This document shows, in pieces, positions 38,126 to 46,388 of a stretch of DNA of 64,000 nucleotides; position 1 is the first letter of the stretch, and each line of letters starts with the position of its first letter. Below the pieces are notes generated by a model. That model was not told the origin of the DNA and did no database searches. It saw nothing but the letters and a program-made list of their open reading frames with translations. The translations under genes were made by a program, and so were the position numbers. This DNA comes from Mixophyes australis (Eukaryota > Chordata > Amphibia > Anura > Limnodynastidae). The stretch is from NCBI GenBank assembly GCA_036250195.1, contig JAVHZZ010000003.1, forward strand, positions 338,463,375 to 338,527,374. Direction: 5' to 3'.

Positions 38126-38166
38126 TATATTAAGCACCTGTGGTCAACACCACGGTGCCTGATCTT
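38126..38166 (+). promoter_or_regulatory. LTR TATA box and predicted RNA start / self-primer
   Basis: TATATTA at 38126-38132. About 30 bp further is GCCTGATCTT (38157-38166), the exact complement of the AAGATCAGGC next to the LTR at 40061-40070. In Tf1-like elements the RNA's own 5' end is cleaved and used to prime minus-strand synthesis, so this spacing predicts that transcription starts at about 38156-38157. The same pair exists in the 3' LTR (44463-44469 and 44494-44503). An inverted repeat, GCACCTGTGGT/ACCACGGTGC, overlaps the start. Confidence 0.65.
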
Positions 38167-38236
38167 GGAGTCTCATTCCCCATGAGTCTCTGAAGGTGTT
38201 CCTGTATTCCTCGTGTATTCAGCGCTGCTGATTCCT

Positions 38237-38304
38237 GTGGTTTCCAAACCACTTCTATCTCTGTGGTTTCCAAACCACTTCTACTACTGTGGTTTCCATA
38301 CCAC
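38237..38304 (+). repeat. Three tandem leader hairpins, 26-bp period
   Basis: GTGGTTTCCAAACCAC at 38237-38252 and 38263-38278 and the variant GTGGTTTCCATACCAC at 38289-38304 are each self-complementary. They lie in the predicted transcribed leader and are repeated in the 3' LTR. Confidence 0.7.
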
Positions 38305-38337
38305 TTCTACCATCAACTGTATCATCGTGACTGTTTG

Positions 38338-38830
38338 CTGATTCCTATCCGCTGCCTCCGTGCACTACAGTCTTCTAAATCACTTCAACGCTATTATCAT
38401 CATTGTGGCTGTTTGCTGATTCCTATCTGCTGCCTCCGTGCACTCCAGCCTTCACTTCACATCCACTCACCTGATCATCATCAAGTTCCTGAGCTGATTC
38501 CTATCTGCGGCCTCCGTGCACTACAGTCTCCAGCTTGCAACTCGCCTGTGTTATCATCGTGACTGTTAGCTGATTCCTATCCGCTGCCTCCGTGCACTAC
38601 AGTCTCCAGCTTGCAACTCGCCTGTGTTCATCATCGTGACTGTTAACTGATTCCTATCCGCTGCCTCCGTGCACTACAGTCTCCAGCTTGCAACTCGCCT
38701 GTGTTATCATCGTGACTGTTAACTGATTCCTATCCGCTGCCTCCGTGCACTACAGTCTCCAGCTTGCAACTCGCCTGTGTTCATCATCGTGACTGTCAGC
38801 TGATTCCTATCCGCTGCCCCTGTGCATTGC
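38338..38830 (+). repeat. Seven ~77-bp tandem repeats in the LTR
   Basis: Units begin CTGATTCCTATCCGCTGCC at about 38338, 38416, 38494, 38570, 38647, 38723 and 38800. Units four to seven are nearly identical; units one to three and the last are more diverged. The same array is in the 3' LTR at about 44668-45160. It explains much of the unusual LTR length. Confidence 0.9.
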
Positions 38831-39583
38831 CGCCTCATCTCAGCTCTCCTGTGTTTCCAGTCTACTGCTCCCGTTGCCATCCGCTACACTTCTGGATCTA
38901 CAGCTCCTGGTCTACTCTGGCATTCCATGTTCCATCACTGTGGGTCCTGTTGGTTGCCCCTGGTTACCTCCGTGGGCGCAGAGTCCTGCTGCTGCTGTCA
39001 GCGCTATCGTCCATCTCCTGCTGATCCGCTCTCCACGCCTTCACGTGTCCCGCTGGTCTCTACCCTCCTGTCAGCATTGGATTCGTATCTCAACAACTAC
39101 TCCTCTGCTGGATCATCTCCATTCTCCTGGGTCCTCTATGAGTCCAGTTCCACGTGTTACGGATTCCTGTGGATTCGTGTCCCTGTTGGTTTACTTACCT
39201 GTGCGCTGCACCTACTAGACCGCTGCCTCATCCATCCAGGGACTTCTCATCCAGTCGGCCTCCTGCCGCTCAGGTATCGCTGCACTCCTATCTGACTGCC
39301 TGCTTCTGAACCACGGTATGCATACTTCTCATTGACTGTGCTGGTGTATTGCATATCTTGCTGGACTGTGTTTGGTTCTCTCTGGAGTCTGCTATCCGCT
39401 GAGTCTTTTGCCATCATTGACTGTGTTATCTTGTGCTGGACTATTTCAAGTGACTTCCTAGATTTGCAGACCTGCTCAGTCATTTATATATATATATTGT
39501 GCATATTACTGTGATCGTGTTTAAGGTGCCTGTGTATACCCTGTGTTGCAGTCGCTCCCCGTGCACCTCCTCACATATATATT

Positions 39584-39843
39584 CAGTGGTACAACTTGCT
39601 CATGACAGACCACTGATCCCTGTTTCCTGTATCACCTGTTCCAGTATCCTCTCACATAGCAGTGGTACAACTTGCTACCGCAGACCACTGACTACCCGGA
39701 TACCTCCACTTGGATTCCGTTCCTTCACTCAGACAGCGGTACAACTTGCTATCCGCAGACCGCTGACTCTCATCACCTCCGTGTCTCTGTTGGACATTCC
39801 TCCTCACTATAGCAGTGGTACAACTTGCTATCGCAGACCACTG
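39584..39843 (+). ncRNA. Four covarying leader hairpins (cis-acting RNA element)
   Basis: Four hairpins, about 75 nt apart, at 39584-39615, 39660-39690, 39734-39765 and 39813-39843. Each has a 7-bp stem CAGTGGT/ACCACTG enclosing a loop that starts with the invariant ACAACTTGCT. In the third copy both sides of one pair change together (CAGCGGT/ACCGCTG), so pairing is preserved. This favours a selected RNA structure such as a packaging, dimerisation or translation signal; the function is inferred only. It is repeated in the 3' LTR (45914-46173). Confidence 0.65.
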
Positions 39844-39960
39844 ACTACCTTCACGTGCCCTTGTCCATACAGTTCCTCGTGTACTATTACCTCCATATTA
39901 CCAGTGCTGCTAGTCATAGACTTTCCTGAGCATCTCATCAGTTACCATTTCCTGTTCCGT

Positions 39961-40028
39961 GATCACCCAGCTACCAGAGTACCCTATTACCATCTACATT
40001 GCTCTGGTAAGCCTACCACCTGGTGATC
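39961..40028 (+). ncRNA. Long helix just upstream of the primer site
   Basis: Nested complementary pairs: outer GATCACC (39961-39967) with GGTGATC (40022-40028), inner TACCAGAG (39972-39979) with CTCTGGTA (40002-40009). It lies 30 nt before the end of the LTR and may present the primer site. Structural inference only. Confidence 0.5.
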
Positions 40029-40058
40029 CCTGGGTAAAGACTCCTAGTGCCCGTGACA

Positions 40059-40070
40059 GTAAGATCAGGC
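40059..40070 (+). promoter_or_regulatory. Primer binding site, self-priming type
   Basis: The bases directly after the LTR are GTAAGATCAGGC. They lack the TGG start expected when a tRNA 3' end (CCA) primes. The ten bases AAGATCAGGC are perfectly complementary to GCCTGATCTT at the predicted RNA start (38157-38166). This is the arrangement known from Tf1 and inferred for Sushi-type chromoviruses. The gag ATG begins at 40072, immediately after. Confidence 0.65.
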
Positions 40071-40071
40071 C

Positions 40072-41004
40072 ATGACAGACCCAGATACGGAACCTACTGC
40101 CAAAGAGATGCTGCAGCATCTGGTTAGCCGTGTGGAGCAACAGGATGCCCGCCAACAGCTGTTACTTCAGTGTTATCAGTCATTAACCTCCCAAGGAACA
40201 TCTGGACAGACTGTGACAGCTACTACTGAGGCTCCTGTGCTTTCCTCCGTTTCCCCATTGCCATCCCAGGTGTCTACAGCTTCCACGCTTCACCTGCCTA
40301 CTCCGTCAAAGTACGATGGAGACCCCAAAACTTGTAGGGGTTTCCTCAACCAATGTTCAGTCCATTTTGAGCTCCAACCTCAAAATTTTTCTACCCATCG
40401 TTCCAGAGTGGCCTATCTTATCTCTTTGTTTTCAGGACAAGCCCTGGCTTGGGCCTCCCCTCTGTGGGAGAGAAACGATCCAATATTACAAGATAGTGCC
40501 AAATTCATTTCTACATTCCGAAGTGTGTTCGATGAACCAGGTCGTGTGACCTCCGCTGCTTCCAGCATCCTCCGTCTGCGACAAGGATCTCATACAGTAG
40601 GCCAGTACGTCATTCAATTTAGGATCTTAGCCTCTGAACTTCAGTGGAACACTGAAGCCCTAGTTGCCGCCTTCTGGCAGGGGCTCTCCGATAAAATTAA
40701 AGATGCACTGACTACTCAGGAGCTTCCTTCGTCACTTGAGGATTTGATCTCTCTATGCCATCGTGTTGATATGAGATTTCGTGAAAGAGAGGCTGAGAAA
40801 ACGACTTCTGCTAAAGCACCTCTTCGTTCTAACCCTCAATTTCGTCCAGTGTCACCCACTGTGATTCCCATGGAGATAGGACGTTCCAAATTATCTTCTG
40901 AGGAGAGGAAACGAAGAGTCAAGAATAGACTCTGTATCTATTGTGCTGATTCCACTCATGTTCTCAGCTCCTGCCCTAAGAGATCGGGAAATGCCAGGCC
41001 CTAA
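40072..41004 (+). CDS. gag: Gag polyprotein of the chromovirus
   Basis: 310 residues, beginning at the first ATG after the primer site and ending at TAA 41002-41004. Gag forms the particle that packages element RNA. Residues about 80-240 resemble the retrotransposon capsid region, with PSKYDGDPKTCRGFLNQC at the entry and later FRSVFDEPG and LPSSLEDLISLCHRVD. This is the gag type related to mammalian PEG10/RTL genes. One CCHC zinc knuckle follows near the C-terminus, with Cys288, Cys291, His296 and Cys301. The last codons overlap the pol frame and contain the slippery site. The frame is fully open. Its small size fits Sushi-type elements. Confidence 0.9.
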   Translation: MTDPDTEPTAKEMLQHLVSRVEQQDARQQLLLQCYQSLTSQGTSGQTVTATTEAPVLSSVSPLPSQVSTASTLHLPTPSKYDGDPKTCRGFLNQCSVHFELQPQNFSTHRSRVAYLISLFSGQALAWASPLWERNDPILQDSAKFISTFRSVFDEPGRVTSAASSILRLRQGSHTVGQYVIQFRILASELQWNTEALVAAFWQGLSDKIKDALTTQELPSSLEDLISLCHRVDMRFREREAEKTTSAKAPLRSNPQFRPVSPTVIPMEIGRSKLSSEERKRRVKNRLCIYCADSTHVLSSCPKRSGNARP

Positions 41005-42824
41005 CTAGTTCTGGAGAGGTGAAGTTAGGGTCCCTGGAGTCCTCTCCATCTTCTATGAAATCTAAAATCTGCGCTTTTGATGTTACAATTTCCTTTGCTA
41101 CTAAAACCTTTGAGTCACAGGCATTGATTGATTCCGGAGCAGCAGGAAATTTCATTTCCAAATCATTAGTAAAGCAATGGTCTCTACCAGTGATTACCTT
41201 AAAAACACCCATTACTGTGACGGCTATCGATGGATCGCGTCTCATCAACGGTCTCATCACCCAGAGTACGTCTCCAGTAACCCTTCAGATTGGTGCCCTG
41301 CATCATGAAGAAATATCGTTTTTAATCCTTCCTGTTACGACAAGTCCGATTGTCTTAGGCCTTCCATGGCTTCAGTGTCACTCTCCCCAGATTGACTGGC
41401 GCACCCCTCAAGTCACATCTTGGGGGTCTGAATGTCACCATCATTGCCTTTCCCAAGTCATTCCTCTCAAAGTACAGCAATCTTCCATCTCATCTACCTC
41501 ATCGGGACTCCCTCCTCAATATGCTTCATTTACCGATGTTTTTGATAAAGCTCAGTCTGAACGTCTTCCTCCTCATCGTTCTTGGGATTGTCCGATCGAC
41601 CTTCTTCCTGGCAAGACTCCCCCCAGGGGCCGGGTCTATCCACTCTCGTTACCTGAGACTCAAGCTACTTCTGAGTATATACAGGAGAACCTCCAGCGTG
41701 GGTTCATTCGACCTTCCACCTCGCCCGCTGGAGCTGGGTTCTTCTTCGTCAAAAAGAAGGATGGATCATTACGCCCTTGCATAGATTTTCGTGGACTCAA
41801 TGCCATTACTATCAAGAATCGGTATCCCATTCCGTTGATCACTGAGCTATTCGATCGCATCAAGGGAGCCCGTATCTTTACTAAGTTGGATCTTCGTGGT
41901 GCCTATAATTTAATCAGAATCCGTTCCGGTGACGAATGGAAGACAGCGTTTAACACCAGAGACGGGCATTACGAATATCTGGTAATGCCTTTCGGGCTGT
42001 GTAATGCCCCCGCTGTTTTTCAAGGCTTCATCAATGAGATCTTTCGGGACTTATTATATGTATGTGTCGTCGTCTACCTGGACGACATACTGATCTTTTC
42101 ACAGGACCTGCCTTCTCATCACCAACATGTGGCAGAGGTCCTCTCCAGACTACGGAAAAATTCATTGTTCTGTAAATTAGAAAAATGTTCATTCGAATTA
42201 CCCCAGATTCCATTCTTGGGGTATATAGTTTCCGGAGTTGGCCTGAAGATGGATCCAGACAAAGTGAGTGCTGTACTACATTGGCCCCAGCCAACTACTC
42301 TTCGTGCTATCCAGCGTTTTTTAGGTTTTGCCAATTACTATAGACGCTTCATTCAAGACTTTTCCTCCATTGCATCTCCTATTGTGGCCCTGACTCGAAA
42401 AGGGGCTAATCCTAAGCAATGGTCACCTGAGGCTCTTCAAGCCTTTCAAACACTAAAAGAGTCCTTCTCTTCGGCTCCAATCCTTCGACAGCCTGATGTG
42501 ACACTCCCCTTCTTTCTAGAAGTAGATGCCTCTAATGTGGGCTTAGGAGCTATTCTCTCCCAACGCTCTGAACAGCAAAAGTTCCATCCTTGTGCCTTCT
42601 ATTCTCGGGGTCTCCTGCCCGCAGAGAAGAATTATACCATCGGGGACAAGGAATTACTGGCTATCAAAGCCGCATTAGAGGAATGGAGATACTTATTGGA
42701 AGGAGCTCGCCATCCGGTGACGATCTTCACGGATCATAAGAACTTGTCATATCTCCAGTCTGCCCAATGCTTGAACCCTCGTCAAGCAAGATGGTCTCTT
42801 TTTTCTTTTCCCGTTTTGAATTAA
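40980..42824 (+). CDS. pol: Pol, N-terminal part: protease, reverse transcriptase, RNase H
   Basis: The pol frame opens at 40980 after a stop at 40977-40979 and is expected to be entered by -1 frameshifting at 40992; it needs no start codon of its own. The aspartic protease motif ALIDSGAAGNF has its DSG at 41130-41138. The RT shows SPAGAGFFFVKKKDGSLRP, CIDFRGLNAIT, FTKLDLRGAYN and VVYLDDILIF (YLDD at 42075-42086). RNase H follows with EVDASNVGLGAILSQ, GDKELLAIKAAL and TDHKNL, so its acidic residues are present. The frame then terminates at 42822-42824 because of a length change in a T run (42799-42804). In a working element it should continue into the integrase frame. Confidence 0.9.
   Translation, partial: EIGKCQALTSSGEVKLGSLESSPSSMKSKICAFDVTISFATKTFESQALIDSGAAGNFISKSLVKQWSLPVITLKTPITVTAIDGSRLINGLITQSTSPVTLQIGALHHEEISFLILPVTTSPIVLGLPWLQCHSPQIDWRTPQVTSWGSECHHHCLSQVIPLKVQQSSISSTSSGLPPQYASFTDVFDKAQSERLPPHRSWDCPIDLLPGKTPPRGRVYPLSLPETQATSEYIQENLQRGFIRPSTSPAGAGFFFVKKKDGSLRPCIDFRGLNAITIKNRYPIPLITELFDRIKGARIFTKLDLRGAYNLIRIRSGDEWKTAFNTRDGHYEYLVMPFGLCNAPAVFQGFINEIFRDLLYVCVVVYLDDILIFSQDLPSHHQHVAEVLSRLRKNSLFCKLEKCSFELPQIPFLGYIVSGVGLKMDPDKVSAVLHWPQPTTLRAIQRFLGFANYYRRFIQDFSSIASPIVALTRKGANPKQWSPEALQAFQTLKESFSSAPILRQPDVTLPFFLEVDASNVGLGAILSQRSEQQKFHPCAFYSRGLLPAEKNYTIGDKELLAIKAALEEWRYLLEGARHPVTIFTDHKNLSYLQSAQCLNPRQARWSLFSFPVLN
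40986..41048 (+). promoter_or_regulatory. -1 ribosomal frameshift signal joining gag and pol
   Basis: The heptamer G GGA AAT (40986-40992) sits in gag frame four codons before the gag stop, and slipping back one base enters the pol frame. After a 6-nt spacer comes an H-type pseudoknot. Stem 1 is CCCTAACT (40999-41006) with AGTTAGGG (41023-41030). Stem 2 is TGGAGAGG (41012-41019) with CCTCTCCA (41041-41048). Loops are 5, 3 and 10 nt. All stem pairs are Watson-Crick. The closely similar heptamer GGGAAAC with a pseudoknot is used by PEG10, a domesticated Sushi-type element. Confidence 0.85.
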
Positions 42825-44383
42825 TAATTACCTTCAAACCAGCTGCTAAGAACAAAAAAGCTGATGCTTTATCTAGAGCCTTTGTGACGTCCTCTGATAT
42901 AGAAGAGGGTTCCAACCATACCATTCTAGATCCCAAATGTATCTCACTGGCTGCTTCATCCACCAAAACGCTACCATTTGGGAAGACCCTCGTGCCTCCT
43001 ACTCTAAGGAGGAAAATCCTTTCGTGGTTCCATGCCTCTCGTTTTTCTGGACACGCCGGTGAACACAAGACCTTTGAGATCCTCTCTCGAAGTTACTGGT
43101 GGCCTTCAATGAGGAGAGACGTCAAAGAGTTCATTGCTTCCTGTGAACTATGTTCTCAGTTCAAATCCTCCCGTAGAACTCCAGCAGGGTTGCTACGACC
43201 ACTACCCATTCCGTCCAAACCATGGACCCATATTAGTATGGATTTCGTTACTGACTTACCACCTAGTAAGAATCATAACACTATTTGGGTGGTGGTGGAC
43301 AGATTTTCGAAGATGGCTCATTTCATCCCTCTGCCTGGTTTGCCTTCCTCGTCCATCCTGGCTGAACATTTCATTAAAGAGATCTTCCGTATCCATGGAT
43401 GTCCGTCTGAGATTGTGTCTGATAGAGGAGTACAATTCGTTTCCAGATTCTGGCGAGCCCTTTGTAAAACCTTGGGCATACGATTAGCACTCTCATCTTC
43501 TTACCATCCGCAATCTAACGGACAAACTGAACGTGTCAATCAAGATCTTGAGACTTTTATAAGAATGTTTTCATCAGCCAATCAAGACAACTGGGTAGAG
43601 TTGCTTCCTTGGGCTGAATTCGCCCATAATAACATGTACCATGAGTCATCATCCAAAACTCCATTTTTTGTGGTCTACGGTCACCATCCGTCTTTTCCGG
43701 AATTTCCTGCCCTCCCGCCCACCCAAGTTCCTGCGGTGGAAACTGTTTGTCAGACCTTTAAAAATATCTGGTCTCAGGTCAAAACCTGTTTAAAGAAGAC
43801 ATCTATCAAATATAAATCTTTCGCAGATAAGAAGAGGCGGGCTATTCCCCCACTAAAAATTGGAGATCGTGTCTGGTTATCCACCAAAAATATTCGTTTG
43901 AAGGTTCCATCCATGAAATTCGCCCCTCGTTTTATTGGTCCATATAGGATCATTCAAGTAATCAATCCAGTATGTGTGAAACTTCTTCTTCCTAAGAATC
44001 TTCGGATTTCTAATGCCTTCCACGTATCCTTGCTCAAACCTCTGATTATCAACCGTTTCTCAACTCCTCCCTCAGCTCCGCAGCCAGTTCAAGTCCATCA
44101 GGAGGAGGATTTCGAGATTACTGAGGTGCTAGACGCAAAAATTTCGCGAGGAGGCCTTCATTTCCTCGTTCATTGGAAGGGCTTTGGTCCTGAGGAGCGC
44201 TCTTGGATCAAGGCTGAAGATCTTAATGCTCCTGCCCTCTTGAAGAAGTTTTATGCCAAAAATCCGGACAAGCCCGGTTCCAGGCGTTCTGTGCCCACCT
44301 TTAAAAGGGGGGGTACTGTCACTCACCGGACCGTGAGTGCCTCTTCTCGGACATTTAGGAACCGTGGCCGTCCGCCATCCTGA
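42767..44383 (+). CDS. pol: Pol, C-terminal part: integrase with chromodomain
   Basis: Continues pol in the -1 frame. Real coding begins at about 42805 (SRFELIITF ... KKADALSRAF, the RNase H tail). The integrase has the HHCC zinc domain (HASRFSGHAGEHK ... CELCSQ), the catalytic core with Asp in SMDFVTDLP, Asp in SDRGVQF and Glu in SNGQTERVNQ, then a GPY-type segment (FIGPYRIIQV). The C-terminus (about 44107-44275) is a chromodomain (EITEVLDAKI ... FLVHWKGFGPEERSW), the hallmark of chromoviruses, which directs integration by binding modified histones in family members studied. The frame ends at 44383, 67 bases inside the 3' LTR. The ATG at 42767 is not thought to be a true start. Confidence 0.88.
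   Translation: MLEPSSSKMVSFFFSRFELIITFKPAAKNKKADALSRAFVTSSDIEEGSNHTILDPKCISLAASSTKTLPFGKTLVPPTLRRKILSWFHASRFSGHAGEHKTFEILSRSYWWPSMRRDVKEFIASCELCSQFKSSRRTPAGLLRPLPIPSKPWTHISMDFVTDLPPSKNHNTIWVVVDRFSKMAHFIPLPGLPSSSILAEHFIKEIFRIHGCPSEIVSDRGVQFVSRFWRALCKTLGIRLALSSSYHPQSNGQTERVNQDLETFIRMFSSANQDNWVELLPWAEFAHNNMYHESSSKTPFFVVYGHHPSFPEFPALPPTQVPAVETVCQTFKNIWSQVKTCLKKTSIKYKSFADKKRRAIPPLKIGDRVWLSTKNIRLKVPSMKFAPRFIGPYRIIQVINPVCVKLLLPKNLRISNAFHVSLLKPLIINRFSTPPSAPQPVQVHQEEDFEITEVLDAKISRGGLHFLVHWKGFGPEERSWIKAEDLNAPALLKKFYAKNPDKPGSRRSVPTFKRGGTVTHRTVSASSRTFRNRGRPPS
44303..44316 (+). promoter_or_regulatory. Polypurine tract
   Basis: AAAAGGGGGGG at 44303-44313, three bases before the 3' LTR (TAC then TGTCAC). 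It is the expected start site for plus-strand DNA. It lies inside the end of the pol frame. Confidence 0.8.
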
Positions 44384-46388
44384 GGGTCTGCGCATGCGCA
44401 GCCCTTTCCTATACTTCAGTGTATGTCCCTTTAACTCAATTGGCAGATCAGGCAACACTCCCTATATTAAGCACCTGTGGTCAACACCACGGTGCCTGAT
44501 CTTGGAGTCTCATTCCCCATGAGTCTCTGAAGGTGTTCCTGTATTCCTGGAGCGCTGCTGATTCCTGTGGTTTCCAAACCACTTCTATCTCTGTGGTTTC
44601 CAAACCACTTCTACTACTGTGGTTTCCATACCACTTCTACCATCAACTGTATCATCGTGACTGTTTGCTGATTCCTATCCGCTGCCTCCGTGCACTACAG
44701 TCTTCTAAATCACTTCAACGCTATTATCATCATTGTGGCTGTTTGCTGATTCCTATCTGCTGCCTCCGTGCACTCCAGCCTTCACTTCACATCCACTCAC
44801 CTGATCATCATCAAGTTCCTGAGCTGATTCCTATCTGCGGCCTCCGTGCACTACAGTCTCCAGCTTGCAACTCGCCTGTGTTATCATCGTGACTGTTAGC
44901 TGATTCCTATCCGCTGCCTCCGTGCACTACAGTCTCCAGCTTGCAACTCGCCTGTGTTCATCATCGTGACTGTTAACTGATTCCTATCCGCTGCCTCCGT
45001 GCACTACAGTCTCCAGCTTGCAACTCGCCTGTGTTATCATCGTGACTGTTAACTGATTCCTATCCGCTGCCTCCGTGCACTACAGTCTCCAGCTTGCAAC
45101 TCGCCTGTGTTCATCATCGTGACTGTCAGCTGATTCCTATCCGCTGCCCCTGTGCATTGCCGCCTCATCTCAGCTCTCCTGTGTTTCCAGTCTACTGCTC
45201 CCGTTGCCATCCGCTACACTTCTGGATCTACAGCTCCTGGTCTACTCTGGCATTCCGTGTTCCATCACTGTGGGTCCTGTTGGTTGCCCCTGGTTACCTC
45301 CGTGGGCGCAGAGTCCTGCTGCTGCTGTCAGCGCTATCGTCCATCTCCTGCTGATCCGCTCTCCACGCCTTCACGTGTCCCGCTGGTCTCTACCCTCCTG
45401 TCAGCATTGGATTCGTATCTCAACAACTACTCCTCTGCTGGATCATCTCCATTCTCCTGGGTCCTCTATGAGTCCAGTTCCACGTGTTACGGATTCCTGT
45501 GGATTCGTGTCCCTGTTGGTTTACTTACCTGTGCGCTGCACCTACTAGACCGCTGCCTCATCCATCCAGGGACTTCTCATCCAGTCGGCCTCCTGCCGCT
45601 CAGGTATCGCTGCACTCCTATCTGACTGCCTGCTTCTGAACCACGGTATGCATACTTCTCATTGACTGTGCTGGTGTATTGCATATCTTGCTGGACTGTG
45701 TTTGGTTCTCTCTGGAGTCTGCTATCCGCTGAGTCTTTTGCCATCATTGACTGTGTTATCTTGTGCTGGACTATTTCAAGTGACTTCCTAGATTTGCAGA
45801 CCTGCTCAGTCATTTATATATATATATTGTGCATATTACTGTGATCGTGTTTAAGGTGCCTGTGTATACCCTGTGTTGCAGTCGCTCCCCGTGCACCTCC
45901 TCACATATATATTCAGTGGTACAACTTGCTCATGACAGACCACTGATCCCTGTTTCCTGTATCACCTGTTCCAGTATCCTCTCACATAGCAGTGGTACAA
46001 CTTGCTACCGCAGACCACTGACTACCCGGATACCTCCACTTGGATTCCGTTCCTTCACTCAGACAGCGGTACAACTTGCTATCCGCAGACCGCTGACTCT
46101 CATCACCTCCGTGTCTCTGTTGGACATTCCTCCTCACTATAGCAGTGGTACAACTTGCTATCGCAGACCACTGACTACCTTCACGTGCCCTTGTCCATAC
46201 AGTTCCTCGTGTACTATTACCTCCATATTACCAGTGCTGCTAGTCATAGACTTTCCTGAGCATCTCATCAGTTACCATTTCCTGTTCCGTGATCACCCAG
46301 CTACCAGAGTACCCTATTACCATCTACATTGCTCTGGTAAGCCTACCACCTGGTGATCCCTGGGTAAAGACTCCTAGTGCCCGTGACA
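44317..46388 (+). repeat. 3' LTR of the chromovirus
   Basis: 2072 bp, matching the 5' LTR base for base by eye except for a 7-bp length difference (TCGTGTATTCAGCG in the 5' LTR versus TGGAGCG here, about 44548) and A38927-type to G45257-type single substitution in CATTCC(A/G)TGTTCC. The target duplication ACTCC follows at 46389-46393. Confidence 0.93.

Larger units (their letters stand above)
37980..40058 (+). repeat. 5' LTR of the chromovirus
   Basis: 2079 bp, unusually long. It opens with a 7-bp hairpin (CACTCAC/GTGAGTG). It holds the promoter and the predicted RNA start near 38157, three 26-bp-spaced hairpins (38237-38304), seven ~77-bp repeats (38338-38830), a TATATATATA stretch near 39486, four covarying hairpins (39584-39843) and a long helix (39961-40028). 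Frames of 157 and 175 codons inside are not supported as genes. I find no obvious AATAAA. Confidence 0.93.
37980..46388 (+). mobile_element. Complete young chromovirus (Sushi/Tf1-like Gypsy LTR retrotransposon)
   Basis: An 8.4 kb element with two LTRs (37980-40058, 44317-46388), each starting TGTCAC and ending GTGACA. A perfect 5-bp target duplication ACTCC flanks it (37975-37979 and 46389-46393). It is inserted in an L2 LINE in the same orientation. The internal part has a primer site complementary to its own leader, gag (40072-41004), a -1 frameshift signal (40986-41048), pol with protease, RT and RNase H (to 42824), integrase plus chromodomain (to 44383) and a polypurine tract. The LTRs differ by one substitution and one 7-bp length change, so insertion was recent. 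A single T-run frameshift in pol is the only visible lesion. Confidence 0.93.

Noticed and set aside
38338..38830. Regularly spaced repeats that could suggest a CRISPR array
   Set aside because: The ~77-bp units are contiguous tandem repeats without unique spacers, lie in an LTR, and the genome is eukaryotic.
38822..39295. 157-codon frame in the LTR (and its twin at 45152-45625)
   Set aside because: No recognisable motif; a chance frame in GC-richer LTR sequence, present in both LTRs only because they are duplicates.
39499..40026. 175-codon frame in the LTR (and its twin at 45829-46356)
   Set aside because: It runs across the repeated hairpins, so its protein repeats simply mirror the DNA repeats. 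No domain or conserved start is apparent, and it precedes gag in the RNA leader.
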